DNA of 64,000 nt from Streptomyces leeuwenhoekii (GCF_001013905.1 NZ_LN831790.1:4292001-4356000); one strand, 5' to 3'. Numbered from the stretch's first letter, positions 1 to 8,441 are shown. Notes: generated from the letters alone by a model not told the origin. Program-made: numbers and translations.

Positions 1-10
1 TGACCGACTC

Positions 11-457
11 ATGAAGATCATCCTCACCCACGAGGTCACCGGCCTCGGCGCCGCGGGCGACGTCGTCGACGTCAAGGACGGTTACGCTCGCAACTACCTG
101 ATCCCGCGGAAGTTCGCTATCCGCTGGACCAAGGGTGGCGAGAAGGACGTCGAGCAGATCCGTCGTGCTCGCAAGATCCACGAGATCCAGACCATCGAGC
201 AGGCCAACCAGGTGAAGGCCCAGCTCGAGGGCGTCAAGGTCCGCCTGGCCGTTCGCGCCGGCGACGCCGGTCGGCTCTTCGGTTCCGTCACCCAGGCCGA
301 CATCGCCTCGGCGATCAAGGCTGCCGGTGGCCCCGAGGTCGACAAGCGCCGCATCGAGGTGGCCGCGCCGATCAAGACCCTGGGCGCCCACGAGACGTCC
401 GTGCGTCTGCACCCCGAGGTTGCCGCCACGGTCAACCTCGAGGTTGTCGCGGCCTGA
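11..457 (+). CDS. rplI: 50S ribosomal protein L9
   Basis: Structural protein of the large ribosomal subunit that binds 23S rRNA. The 148-residue product has the normal L9 length and architecture: an N-terminal domain carrying the L9 signature ([20 protein letters not shown] region, about residues 11-30), a charged central helix (about 45-75) and a C-terminal domain ending in a hydrophobic strand. A TGA at bases 1-3 could be the stop of an upstream gene such as rpsR, the usual neighbour, but too little sequence is present to confirm this. A strong hairpin follows at 481-515, so this is probably the last gene of its operon. Confidence 0.98.
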   Translation: MKIILTHEVTGLGAAGDVVDVKDGYARNYLIPRKFAIRWTKGGEKDVEQIRRARKIHEIQTIEQANQVKAQLEGVKVRLAVRAGDAGRLFGSVTQADIASAIKAAGGPEVDKRRIEVAAPIKTLGAHETSVRLHPEVAATVNLEVVAA

Positions 458-480
458 GTGCCGCGCTCGCTGAAGCGGTG

Positions 481-515
481 AGAGGGGCCGCACCCCTGGT
501 GGGTGCGGCCCCTCT
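481..515 (+). terminator. Intrinsic-type terminator hairpin after rplI
   Basis: A perfect 15-bp inverted repeat, arm AGAGGGGCCGCACCC at 481-495 and its complement at 501-515, with a 5-base loop. It lies 24 bases after the rplI stop. There is no T-tract, as is usual for Streptomyces terminators. It may also serve the MATE gene arriving from the other strand. Confidence 0.85.
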
Positions 516-564
516 CATGTCCGGGAGAACCTCGGGCGACGGAAGCCGTTGTCCGAAGCGCGAG

Positions 565-578
565 GTTTCACGTGAAAC
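565..578. other. parS: ParB binding site parS (perfect 14-mer)
   Basis: GTTTCACGTGAAAC, identical to the known Streptomyces ParB consensus. It lies in the short gap between the ends of rplI and the convergent MATE gene, just outside the hairpin at 481-515. Confidence 0.93.
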
Positions 579-580
579 GG

Positions 581-1918
581 TCAGCGGGTCGCGCCGGTGA
601 CGACCCAGCGCCCGGAGCGGCTGCGGAGCCAGAGCGTCAGCATCCGCACGGCCATCATCAGCGTCATGGCCGCCCAGATCGCCGTGAGACCTCCACCGAG
701 GACCGGAACCAGAAGGGCCACCGGCGTGAAGACCGCCAGGGTGAGCAACATCGCCCAGGCAAGGTAGGGCCCGTCACCGGCGCCCATCAGGACGCCGTCC
801 AGAACGAAGACGACCCCGCAGATCGGCTGGGACACGGCCACGATGATCAGCGCCGGCAATGCCGCGTCCTTGACCGCGGAGTCGCCGGTGAACAGGGGGA
901 GGAACGCCGGGCGGGAGACCACGACCAGTACGCCCAGCCCGATCCCGACGGCAACGCCCCACTCCACCATCCGGCGGCAGACCGCGCGGGCACCCTGGGA
1001 GTCACCGGCTCCGAGGTAGCGTCCGATGATGGCTTGCCCCGCTATGGCGATGGCGTCGAGCGCGAAGGCGAGCAGGCTCCAGAGGGACAGGATGATCTGG
1101 TGGGCGGCGATGTCGGCATCACCGAGACGGGCCGCGACAGCAGTGGCGATCATCAGGATGGCCCGAAGGGAGAGCGTACGGACCAGCAACGGCACCCCGG
1201 CCTGGGCCGAGGCCCTGATCCCCGCGGCATCCGGGCGCAGGGAGGCACCGTGCCGCCGGGCCCCTCGGACGACCACTGCCAGGTAGACCGCGGCCATCCC
1301 GCACTGGGCGATGACGGTGCCCCAGGCGGAGCCGGCGATGCCGAGGCCGGCACCGTAGACGAGTCCCACGTTGAGGGCGGCGTTGGCGACGAAGCCCGCG
1401 ATAGCGACGTAGAGAGGTGTCCTGGTGTCCTGCAACCCGCGGAGGACGCCGGTCGCGGCCAGCACCACGAGCATCGCGGGGATCCCGAGGGCGGAGATGC
1501 GCAGGTAGGTGGTGGCGTACGGGGCAGCGGTGGTGGAGGCGCCGAAGAGGTCCACGAGGAACGGTGCCGTGGGCAGGACGAGGGCGATGACGGCGGCGCC
1601 GAGCAGCAGCGCCAGCCAGATGCCGTCCATGCCCTGGCGGATGGCGGCCTGCGGATCGCCCGCGCCGACCCGCCGGGCGACGGCCGCCGTGGTGGCGTAG
1701 GCGAGGAAGACGAAGACGCTGACGGCGGTGGTCAGGAGGGCCGAGGCGACGCCGAGTCCGGCGAGCTGGGCCGTACCGAGATGGCCGACGATCGCGCTGT
1801 CGGCCATGACGAAGAGCGGCTCGGCGACGAGTGCGCCGAAGGCCGGGACGGCCAGCGCGACGATCTCTCGGTCGTGCTGTCGCCGGATGGTCCCGGAGCG
1901 CGCGGGGGCCTGTGTCAT
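581..1918 (-). CDS. MATE family efflux transporter (DinF-like)
   Basis: Integral membrane multidrug or toxic-compound exporter driven by a cation gradient, by family. The product of about 445 residues has some twelve hydrophobic segments in two similar halves, and the first half carries the MATE-typical PLFVMADSAIVGHLG segment near residues 35-50. ATG at 1918 is chosen over GTG 1924 and TTG 1927 because a promoter-like TAGATT (read on the minus strand, 1931-1926) ends 7 bases before it, which would give a leaderless mRNA; no Shine-Dalgarno is visible. It is divergent from dnaB across 459 bases containing DnaA boxes. The substrate cannot be read from sequence. Confidence 0.92.
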   Translation of the reverse strand: MTQAPARSGTIRRQHDREIVALAVPAFGALVAEPLFVMADSAIVGHLGTAQLAGLGVASALLTTAVSVFVFLAYATTAAVARRVGAGDPQAAIRQGMDGIWLALLLGAAVIALVLPTAPFLVDLFGASTTAAPYATTYLRISALGIPAMLVVLAATGVLRGLQDTRTPLYVAIAGFVANAALNVGLVYGAGLGIAGSAWGTVIAQCGMAAVYLAVVVRGARRHGASLRPDAAGIRASAQAGVPLLVRTLSLRAILMIATAVAARLGDADIAAHQIILSLWSLLAFALDAIAIAGQAIIGRYLGAGDSQGARAVCRRMVEWGVAVGIGLGVLVVVSRPAFLPLFTGDSAVKDAALPALIIVAVSQPICGVVFVLDGVLMGAGDGPYLAWAMLLTLAVFTPVALLVPVLGGGLTAIWAAMTLMMAVRMLTLWLRSRSGRWVVTGATR

Positions 1919-1925
1919 GAGCACC

Positions 1926-1955
1926 AATCTAATCGTCCACAGGTAATAGATGCAA
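1926..1955 (-). promoter_or_regulatory. Probable promoter of the MATE gene with a DnaA box in its spacer
   Basis: Read on the minus strand: -35-like TTGCAT (1955-1950), an 18-bp spacer, and -10-like TAGATT (1931-1926). The predicted start of transcription falls on or next to the ATG at 1918, which explains the missing ribosome binding site. The spacer contains TGTGGACGA (1941-1933), a DnaA box on this strand. Promoter prediction by eye; not proven. Confidence 0.5.
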
Positions 1956-2195
1956 AGCCTTTGTGATCCTTACTCGTCGTCTCTGGGTGTGCACTTCCGT
2001 GCACCGTCGGCAGCGATGTTGCCCCGATGGGGAAACTTTTTCTTCTGCACAGCCAGTGGATGCCAAACGCGCAGGTCAGAGCGGTTTTCGAAAGGTCGGC
2101 GCGGGCTTGTTCACAGGGCTGTCCACCGGCTCGTGCACAGGTTTCGCGCAGTTCTCCACAGCATCGGGGCGGTCGTCCACATGGCCTGTGGATAA
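1933..2195. promoter_or_regulatory. DnaA-box cluster in the MATE-dnaB intergenic region
   Basis: Within the 459-base gene-free gap 1919-2377 I see boxes close to the Streptomyces consensus TTGTCCACA: TCGTCCACA 1933-1941, TTGTTCACA 2107-2115, CTGTCCACC 2119-2127, TCGTGCACA 2131-2139, TTCTCCACA 2152-2160, TCGTCCACA 2173-2181, and TTATCCACA on the minus strand at 2195-2187. Six lie within 90 bases. DnaA-box clusters outside oriC have been described in S. coelicolor near the origin (named H69, H24 and D78); this one may be the H24 counterpart. That link is by memory of position, not by alignment. The gap must also hold the dnaB promoter. Confidence 0.8.
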
Positions 2196-2377
2196 CCAGA
2201 TTGGCTGACGCGGTCCGTGGCCCTACGGTGGTCCGGCGCCATGCTCCGTTCGCCGGGACGCAAACCATGGCAAAACCGGCGCCGATGAACCGGACGCCGG
2301 GCGTCTCATGTGTCAGTGCCGTGTCGTAGAAAAAGGGCAGGGCTAGGTCCGCCGTGCGGACGAGAGGAGGTGGCTCG

Positions 2378-3856
2378 GTGAGCATTTCCGAGCCCTTGGA
2401 CGAGCCGTGGGCCGACAGCGGCCCCAGCGATCGTCTGCCTGCCTCCCGCCGGCGCGGGGACGGTCCGCGGGGCCGTGACGAGCAGCACGACCGGGGCCGG
2501 GACGCCGCGGAGTGGGACGGTGCAGGGTCGTCGTTCGAGCGTCTTCCGCCGCAGGACCTGGATGCCGAGCAGTCGGTCCTCGGCGGCATGCTCCTGTCCA
2601 AGGACGCCATCGCCGATGTCGTCGAGATCCTCAAAGGACGGGACTTCTACAAGCCGGCCCACGAGACGATCTACCAGGCGATCCTCGACGTCTACGCCAA
2701 GGGCGAGCCGGCCGACCCCATCACGATCGCCGCCGAGCTGACCAAGCGCGGCGAGATCAACAAGGTCGGCGGGGCGGCGTACCTGCACACGCTCGTCCAG
2801 ACCGTTCCGACGGCGGCGAACGCGGCGTACTACGCGGAGATCGTGCAGGAGCGTGCCGTCCTGCGCCGCCTCGTCGAGGCCGGAACGCGGATCACGCAGA
2901 TGGGATACGCGGCCGACGACGACGTGGACGAAATCGTCAACCGCGCCCAGGCGGAGGTCTATGCCGTCACCGAACAGCGCACGAGCGAGGACTACCTGCC
3001 GCTCGGCGACATCATGGAGGGCGCGCTCGACGAGATCGAGGCCATCGGTTCACGAAGCGGTGAGATGACCGGTGTGCCCACGGGGTTCACCGACTTCGAC
3101 TCGCTCACCAACGGGCTGCACCCGGGCCAGATGATCGTCATCGCCGCGCGTCCCGCCATGGGTAAGTCCACGCTCGCCCTGGACTTCGCGCGCGCGGCGT
3201 CGATCAAGCACAACCTGCCGAGCGTCATCTTCTCCCTGGAGATGGGGCGCAACGAGATCGCCATGCGTCTGCTGTCCGCCGAGGCCCGTGTCGCCCTGCA
3301 CCACATGAGGTCCGGCACGATGACGGACGACGACTGGACGCGCCTGGCGCGCCGGATGCCGGACGTCTCCGCCGCTCCGCTCTACATCGACGACTCCCCG
3401 AACCTGTCGATGATGGAGATCCGCGCCAAGTGCCGCCGGCTCAAGCAGCGCAACGACCTCAAACTGGTCGTGATCGACTACCTCCAGCTGATGCAGTCCG
3501 GCGGCTCCAAGCGCGCCGAGAGCCGCCAGCAGGAGGTCTCGGACATGTCCCGTAACCTGAAGCTGCTGGCCAAAGAGCTGGAGATCCCGGTCATCGCCCT
3601 GTCCCAGCTCAACCGTGGACCCGAACAGCGCACCGACAAGAAGCCGATGGTCTCGGACCTGCGTGAGTCCGGCTCCATCGAGCAGGACGCCGACATGGTC
3701 ATCCTGCTGCACCGAGAGGACGCCTACGAGAAGGAGTCCCCGCGCGCGGGCGAGGCCGACCTGATCGTGGCCAAGCACCGTAACGGCCCGACGGCGACCA
3801 TCACGGTCGCCTTCCAGGGGCACTACTCGCGTTTCGTGGACATGGCGCAGACCTGA
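2378..3856 (+). CDS. dnaB: Replicative DNA helicase DnaB
   Basis: Hexameric 5'-3' helicase that unwinds the chromosome at the replication fork. The 492-residue product has an N-terminal DnaB domain (about residues 60-165, starting at LPPQDLDAEQSVLGG) and a RecA-like C-terminal ATPase with Walker A ARPAMGKST near residue 255 and Walker B LVVIDYLQLM near 362. No intein interrupts it. GTG at 2378 is preferred because GAGAGGAGG lies just upstream at 2362-2370; an upstream in-frame start at 2354 would place that sequence inside the gene. The first 45 residues are charged and low in complexity, as in other streptomycetes. The upstream gap is a DnaA-box cluster. Confidence 0.97.
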   Translation: MSISEPLDEPWADSGPSDRLPASRRRGDGPRGRDEQHDRGRDAAEWDGAGSSFERLPPQDLDAEQSVLGGMLLSKDAIADVVEILKGRDFYKPAHETIYQAILDVYAKGEPADPITIAAELTKRGEINKVGGAAYLHTLVQTVPTAANAAYYAEIVQERAVLRRLVEAGTRITQMGYAADDDVDEIVNRAQAEVYAVTEQRTSEDYLPLGDIMEGALDEIEAIGSRSGEMTGVPTGFTDFDSLTNGLHPGQMIVIAARPAMGKSTLALDFARAASIKHNLPSVIFSLEMGRNEIAMRLLSAEARVALHHMRSGTMTDDDWTRLARRMPDVSAAPLYIDDSPNLSMMEIRAKCRRLKQRNDLKLVVIDYLQLMQSGGSKRAESRQQEVSDMSRNLKLLAKELEIPVIALSQLNRGPEQRTDKKPMVSDLRESGSIEQDADMVILLHREDAYEKESPRAGEADLIVAKHRNGPTATITVAFQGHYSRFVDMAQT

Positions 3857-3980
3857 TCCGCCGCTCGTGCGGACTTCCCATGCGGTCCGGGGATCCCGGT
3901 TGCCGCGGGGCGGCTGAGGAGCGGGTCCGCTCCGGGTAATTGACTCGACGCGGGATGCGCGGCCGGGTGGACTGTGGGGC

Positions 3981-5372
3981 ATGACGACACCTCAGGACCA
4001 GGACGAATTGCTTCCCGGAACCCGCCGTGCCCTGCTCCACCGGATCGCCGTCGCCCAGAGCGAGGGGCGGGCGCCCTCGCTGGTCGCCGCGGTGGTGCGC
4101 GGCGGGCGGACTGTGTGGCACGGGGCGCGGACCTCGGTGGACGGGCACGGGCCGGACGAGAACGTGCAGTACCGCATCGGCTCCATCACCAAGACCTTCA
4201 CCGCCGTGCTGGTGCTGCGGCTGCGCGACGAGGGCCTGCTCGACCTCGCGGACCCACTGGAGAAGCATCTTCCGGGGACGGGTGCGGGAGAGGCGACCAT
4301 CGCCGAACTGCTCGCCCACACCGGCGGTCTGGCTGCCGAGTCCCCGGCGCCGTGGTGGGAACGCACGCCGGGCAGCCTGCGGCCCCAGCTCGCCGATGTG
4401 CTGGGCGAGCAGCCGTTCCGCCACCCGGTGGGCCGCCGGTTCCATTACTCGAACCCCGGCTACACCCTGCTGGGCGCGCTGGTCGAGAAGGTGCGCGGCG
4501 CATCCTGGGAGGAGGTGCTGCGGGCAGAGGTGCTCGAGCCTCTCGGGCTGCGGCGCACGAGCGCGCAGCCGCAGGCGCCCCATGCGGGCGGCTGGGCCGT
4601 GCACCCGTGGGCCGACGTCATGCTGCCCGAGCCCACCGAGGATCTCGGGCGGATGGCGCCCGCCGGCCAGCTCTGGTCCACCACCGGGGATCTGGCCCGG
4701 TTCGCCGTCTTCCTCGCGTACGGCGACGACCGGGTGCTGACCGCCGAGACGGTGCGGGAGATGCGGATGCCCGCGGCTCCGGCCGAGGCCCCGGATGTCG
4801 TCGACGGGTTGTCCTACGGGCTGGGCCTGCAGCTCCAGAGCCGGGACGGGCGGCTGCTCTTCGGGCACTCCGGCTCGCTGCCGGGCTATCTGGCCAATCT
4901 CACGATCAGCGTGGAGGACGATGTCGCGGCGGTGGTCCTGGCCAACTGCACCTCGGGCCCGCCGCTGGCCCTGGTGGGCGCGGATCTGGTCCGTATCGTC
5001 GCCGAGGCCGAGCCGCGGATTCCCGAGCCGTGGCGCCCCATGCCCGACGTCGACGCGTCCGTGCTGGACCTGGCCGGGCCGTGGTACTGGGGAACCCACG
5101 CTTTCGCCCTGCGGCTGGCGGCGGATGGCGGAGTGTCGCTCGAGTCGTTGACGGGGTACGGACGCCGCTCGCGCTTCCGGGCCAACGGCGACGGGACCTG
5201 GACCGGGCTGGAGGGGTATTACGCCGGGGAGACCCTGCGTGCCGTGCGGCGCCCCGACGGCAGCGTGAGCCACCTCGACCTGGGATCGTTCGTGTTCACA
5301 CGCCGGCCGTACGAGGAGTCGGCGCCGGTACCCGGTGGTGTGGATCCCGCGGGATGGCAGGGCATCGGCTAG
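3981..5372 (+). CDS. Serine hydrolase, beta-lactamase class C / esterase family
   Basis: A penicillin-binding-protein-like hydrolase (PF00144). The catalytic triad motifs are visible: SxxK as S68-I-T-K71, YxN as Y156-S-N158, and HSG at 296-298 in place of KTG. Length 463 residues. There is no clear signal peptide, so a cytoplasmic esterase or D-aminopeptidase-like role is as likely as beta-lactam hydrolysis. About 100 residues after the core (roughly 360-463) look like the small beta-barrel tail seen in some members. It is monocistronic, facing a convergent GNAT gene, with a parS site in the shared 3' gap. Confidence 0.9.
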   Translation: MTTPQDQDELLPGTRRALLHRIAVAQSEGRAPSLVAAVVRGGRTVWHGARTSVDGHGPDENVQYRIGSITKTFTAVLVLRLRDEGLLDLADPLEKHLPGTGAGEATIAELLAHTGGLAAESPAPWWERTPGSLRPQLADVLGEQPFRHPVGRRFHYSNPGYTLLGALVEKVRGASWEEVLRAEVLEPLGLRRTSAQPQAPHAGGWAVHPWADVMLPEPTEDLGRMAPAGQLWSTTGDLARFAVFLAYGDDRVLTAETVREMRMPAAPAEAPDVVDGLSYGLGLQLQSRDGRLLFGHSGSLPGYLANLTISVEDDVAAVVLANCTSGPPLALVGADLVRIVAEAEPRIPEPWRPMPDVDASVLDLAGPWYWGTHAFALRLAADGGVSLESLTGYGRRSRFRANGDGTWTGLEGYYAGETLRAVRRPDGSVSHLDLGSFVFTRRPYEESAPVPGGVDPAGWQGIG

Positions 5373-5397
5373 AAGACGTCCCGGGCGGGCGCGCCCC

Positions 5398-5411
5398 GTT
5401 TCACGTGAAAC
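5398..5411. other. parS: ParB binding site parS (perfect 14-mer)
   Basis: GTTTCACGTGAAAC between the convergent serine hydrolase and GNAT genes. It sits inside a larger imperfect dyad in which GGGCGCGCCCC before the site mirrors AGGGCGCGCCC after it, so the same DNA could form a hairpin terminating both genes. Confidence 0.93.
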
Positions 5412-5430
5412 AGGGCGCGCCCGCCGGTGC

Positions 5431-5883
5431 TCACAAGGCGAGTTTGAATCCCACGTGCGAGGGCGTGAAGCCGAGCCGCTCGTAGAAGCGATGTGCGTCC
5501 GTGCGGCTGCTGTCGGAGGTCAGCTGCACCAACTGGCAGTTCTGCCGACGTGATTCGGCGATGGCCCATTGGATGAGCTGCGTCCCCAGGCCGCTGCCGC
5601 GTTCGTCGGCGTGGATGCGGACGGCCTCGATGACCGACCGGAGGGCGCCGCGGCGTGACAGTCCCGGGATGATCGTGAGCTGGAGCGTGCCGACGACCCG
5701 CCCTTCCCGCACGGCCACCATCAGGTGCTGGTCCGGATCGTCACTGAGGCGCTTGAACGCCGCCAGGTAGGGGGCCGGGTCGTCCGGTGACTCCCGCTGC
5801 GCGCCCAGGGGGTCGTCGGCGAGCATCGCGACGATCGCCGGGATGTCCTTCTCGGCCGCAGGCCGTATCTCGAGCTCGGTCAT
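5431..5883 (-). CDS. GNAT family N-acetyltransferase
   Basis: Acetyl-CoA-dependent acyltransferase of unknown substrate. 150 residues, a single GNAT fold. The acetyl-CoA-binding motif A reads RIHADERGSGLGTQLIQWA at about residues 90-108 (R/Q-x-x-G-x-G/A type) and is followed by the conserved tail DAHRFYERLGF. The start ATG at 5883 precedes the family's usual first strand (TELEIRPAAEKDIPAIVAM) by two residues. It ends 20 bases from a parS site and is transcribed towards the serine hydrolase gene. Confidence 0.92.
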   Translation of the reverse strand: MTELEIRPAAEKDIPAIVAMLADDPLGAQRESPDDPAPYLAAFKRLSDDPDQHLMVAVREGRVVGTLQLTIIPGLSRRGALRSVIEAVRIHADERGSGLGTQLIQWAIAESRRQNCQLVQLTSDSSRTDAHRFYERLGFTPSHVGFKLAL

Positions 5884-5920
5884 GGCCGCACTGTACGCAG
5901 TGGGGCAGGGTCGGTACGGC

Positions 5921-6385
5921 CTATACGGGCACCGGTGCCTTGAGAGTCTCCACGACCTGGACCAAGGGGGCGAGGTCCGGGTTCTTCGCCGCCTCGTCCA
6001 GCGCCTCGCGCAGCGCGGCGTCGTTCGTCGGCCGGGCTTCCCCGAGAAGCTTCAGACCCGCTTCGGTGACGTTGGTGTAGATGCCGCGGCGGTCGGTCGG
6101 GCAGAGGTACCGCTCCAGCAGGCCCCGGTCCTCCAGCCGGCTGACCAGACGGGTGGTGGCGCTCTGGCTCAGGACGACCGCGTCGGCGACCTGCTTCATC
6201 TGCAGATGGCCCCCGTCGCCGTCGTGCTGCCGGCTCAGTACGTCGAGCAGGGAGTACTCGCGCACGCTCAGGCCGTGGTGGGCCTGCAGGGCGCGTTCGA
6301 TGTGGGCCTCGATCCTCCCGTGCAGCAGAGACAGGGCGCACCAGCCCTGGGCGAGGGCGGTGAGTGCGGGATCCGTCGCTGTCAT
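5921..6385 (-). CDS. MarR family transcriptional regulator
   Basis: Winged-helix repressor, 154 residues. The winged helix spans about residues 45-115 (GLSVREYSLLDVLSRQ, then the recognition region DAVVLSQSATTRLVSRLEDRGLLER). ATG at 6385 is chosen because GGAGGA lies 6-11 bases upstream on the minus strand; a longer reading to 6472 would run through the operator region. It is divergent from the MFS transporter at 6527, and two palindromes with equal spacers lie between them, the classic arrangement in which a MarR protein controls both itself and the pump. The ligand is unknown. Confidence 0.92.
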   Translation of the reverse strand: MTATDPALTALAQGWCALSLLHGRIEAHIERALQAHHGLSVREYSLLDVLSRQHDGDGGHLQMKQVADAVVLSQSATTRLVSRLEDRGLLERYLCPTDRRGIYTNVTEAGLKLLGEARPTNDAALREALDEAAKNPDLAPLVQVVETLKAPVPV

Positions 6386-6435
6386 TGGCGTTTCCTCCGT
6401 CCCGGAGTGACTGGCATCCAGGATAGGGCAGAGCC

Positions 6436-6485
6436 GCAATAGAGTGCGTTTGCGTATTGCCCGCGTCTGCAACTATTGTGGACGC
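6436..6485. promoter_or_regulatory. Two palindromic operator candidates for the MarR regulator
   Basis: Site 1: GCAATA at 6436-6441 mirrored by TATTGC at 6455-6460, 13 bases apart. Site 2: GCGTC at 6463-6467 mirrored by GACGC at 6481-6485, also 13 bases apart, with an inner CAA/TTG dyad (6470-6472, 6476-6478). Both lie between the divergent MarR and MFS genes, where a MarR dimer would block both promoters. Inference from symmetry and position. Confidence 0.6.
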
Positions 6486-6526
6486 ACGTAAGGCGCTCCT
6501 GCAATCTTCTGGGAAGGTACACCCCT

Positions 6527-7741
6527 ATGCCTCTCGCGCTTCTGGCCCTCGCGATCGGGGCCTTCGGGATCGGAACGACCGAGTTCGTGATCATGGGTCT
6601 GCTGCCCGAGGTCGCGGGCGACTTCGGGGTCTCCATCCCCACGGCGGGCTTCCTGGTGACCGGCTACGCGCTCGGCGTGATGTTCGGCGCCCCGCTCATG
6701 ACCGTGCTGGGCACCAAGATCTCGCGCAAGCGGATGCTGATGCTGCTGATGGCCTTGTTCATCGTCGGCAACCTGCTCTCCGCCCTCGCCCCCGCCTTCG
6801 CGATCATGCTGATCGGCCGGGTGGTCGCCTCGCTCGCCCACGGAGCGTTCTTCGGCATCGGCTCGGTGGTCGCGGCCGATCTGGTGGCGCCCGACAAGAA
6901 GGCCGGTGCGATCGCGATGATGTTCACCGGTCTCACCGTCGCCAATGTCGTCGGTGTCCCCCTGGGAACGCTCGTCGGACAGTCCCTCGGCTGGCGTGTC
7001 ACCTTCGCCCTCGTCGCCGCCCTCGGCGTGATCGGTCTGGCGGGCATCGCCAAGCTGGTCCCCGACCTGCCCAAGCCGGAAGGGGTGCGCCTGCGCCACG
7101 AACTGGCCGCCTTCAAGAACGTCCAGGTCCTGCTCGCCATGGCGATGACCGTTCTCGGCTTCGGCGGAGTCTTCGCGGCCATCACCTACATCGCGCCGAT
7201 GATGACGCACGCCGCGGGCTTCGCCGACGGATCCGTCACGTGGCTGCTCGTCCTCTTCGGCCTCGGCATGGTCGGCGGCAACCTCGTCGGCGGCAAGTTC
7301 GCCGACCGGGCTCTCATGCCCATGCTGTACGTCTCACTGGGCGCCCTGGCCGTCGTCCTCGCGCTCTTCACCCTCACCGCGCACAACAAGATCGCGGCTG
7401 CCGTGACCATCGCGCTGATCGGTGCCCTCGGGTTCGCCACCGTGCCGCCGCTGCAGAAGCGTGTCCTGGACCAGGCGCACGGCGCTCCGACGCTGGCGTC
7501 GGCCGTGAACATCGGCGCCTTCAACCTCGGCAACGCGCTGGCGGCATGGCTCGGCGGGCTCGTCATCGCGGCCGGCCTCGGCTACACCGCTCCCAACTGG
7601 GTGGGTGCCGTCCTGGCCGCGGCCGCCCTGGTCCTCGCCGTGCTCTCGGCCGCCCTGGAGCGGCGCGGCAGCGGCGCCCCCAGCGACGTCGTCGCGGCTT
7701 CCATCCCCGCCGGACAGCAGCCGACCGCCGTCCGCCACTGA
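6527..7741 (+). CDS. MFS transporter, DHA1 / arabinose-efflux (AraJ/Cml) type
   Basis: Inner-membrane secondary exporter of 404 residues with about twelve hydrophobic segments. The opening LALAIGAFGIGTTEFVIMGLLPEVA is the typical TM1 of the DHA1 family, with motif A (GAPLMTVLGTKISRKRML) after TM2. ATG at 6527 is used because GGGAAGG precedes it by about 10 bases and because it starts directly at TM1. It is transcribed away from the MarR regulator across a gap holding two operator-like dyads, so it is probably induced by a small molecule recognised by that protein. Chloramphenicol-, sugar- or drug-exporting relatives exist; substrate not determined. Confidence 0.93.
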   Translation: MPLALLALAIGAFGIGTTEFVIMGLLPEVAGDFGVSIPTAGFLVTGYALGVMFGAPLMTVLGTKISRKRMLMLLMALFIVGNLLSALAPAFAIMLIGRVVASLAHGAFFGIGSVVAADLVAPDKKAGAIAMMFTGLTVANVVGVPLGTLVGQSLGWRVTFALVAALGVIGLAGIAKLVPDLPKPEGVRLRHELAAFKNVQVLLAMAMTVLGFGGVFAAITYIAPMMTHAAGFADGSVTWLLVLFGLGMVGGNLVGGKFADRALMPMLYVSLGALAVVLALFTLTAHNKIAAAVTIALIGALGFATVPPLQKRVLDQAHGAPTLASAVNIGAFNLGNALAAWLGGLVIAAGLGYTAPNWVGAVLAAAALVLAVLSAALERRGSGAPSDVVAASIPAGQQPTAVRH

Positions 7742-7813
7742 GCCGCGGTGCCCGTCGGACCCGCGGGGTCAGGGCCGTCCCCGCGGCGCACGGCGCGCAC
7801 CACACCACGACAG

Positions 7814-7827
7814 GTTTCCCGGGAAAC
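7814..7827. other. parS-like palindrome (two symmetric mismatches)
   Basis: GTTTCCCGGGAAAC, a perfect palindrome that differs from the ParB consensus only at positions 6 and 9. It lies in the 183-base gap between the MFS and HbpS-like genes. Whether ParB binds it is uncertain. Confidence 0.45.
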
Positions 7828-7924
7828 ACCTGGGACCGGGCGGGGCCGCACCGGCTTCCACAACCGGGTGGCGCCGCCCCGCACGCACCGCAACACCACC
7901 TCGCACTCCTCAGGAGAACCCCTC

Positions 7925-8344
7925 ATGAGCACCACCGCCGTCACCCCGCTGACCATTCAGGACGCCGAAGCCCTCGTCACCGCGGCCCGCCAGGCCGCCG
8001 AGGCCGCCGGAGTCACGGTCAGCGTCACCGTCCTCGACGCGGGTGGCCATCTGCTTGCCTTCCGGCGCGACGACCGGGCCGTGCTGATCTCCGGTGAGAC
8101 CAGCACCCGGAAGGCGTACACCGCGCTCCAGCTCGACGCCCCCACCGCCGACCTCGTCGAGGCCGTACAGCCCGGAGGGCTCTTCCACACCCTGCCCACC
8201 GCGCTCGACCGGCCGTTGCTGTTCATCGCGGGCGGTGTGCCGGTCCACCGCGACGGCCGGCTGATCGGGGGCATCGGGGTCGGCGGCGGTGCCCCCGAGC
8301 AGGACCACGCCTTCGCCACGGCGGCCGTCGAGGCTCTGGCCTGA
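7925..8344 (+). CDS. GlcG/HbpS family heme-binding protein
   Basis: 139-residue protein of the GlcG/HbpS family (PF03928). It matches through the family pattern VTVLDAGGHLLAFRRDD near residues 37-52 and the C-terminal glycine-rich GGIGVGGGAPEQDHAFATAAVEAL. Family members include Streptomyces HbpS, an extracellular heme- and redox-sensing partner of SenS/SenR, and GlcG of unknown function. I see no signal peptide and no senS-senR neighbour, so an intracellular GlcG-like role is more likely. AGGAG sits 10 bases before ATG 7925. A strong hairpin (8366-8400) follows. It may be co-transcribed with the MFS pump. Confidence 0.88.
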   Translation: MSTTAVTPLTIQDAEALVTAARQAAEAAGVTVSVTVLDAGGHLLAFRRDDRAVLISGETSTRKAYTALQLDAPTADLVEAVQPGGLFHTLPTALDRPLLFIAGGVPVHRDGRLIGGIGVGGGAPEQDHAFATAAVEALA

Positions 8345-8365
8345 CGGGCCCGCCTCACCGCACGA

Positions 8366-8400
8366 ACGCCGGCTCCCGGGAGACCCCCGGGAGCCGGCGT
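8366..8400. terminator. Bidirectional terminator hairpin
   Basis: A perfect 15-bp stem, ACGCCGGCTCCCGGG at 8366-8380 and its complement at 8386-8400, with a 5-base loop. It lies between the convergent HbpS-like and GNAT genes. Confidence 0.85.
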
Positions 8401-8441
8401 CGTCGTAGGCGTACCGGAGCGGGCCCGCCCGCGCGGGTCGG

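Noticed and set aside
503..1966. Long plus-strand open frame of 487 codons over the MATE gene
   Set aside because: Its translation is charged low-complexity sequence typical of an antisense shadow of a GC-rich gene; the minus-strand frame encodes a clear MATE transporter.
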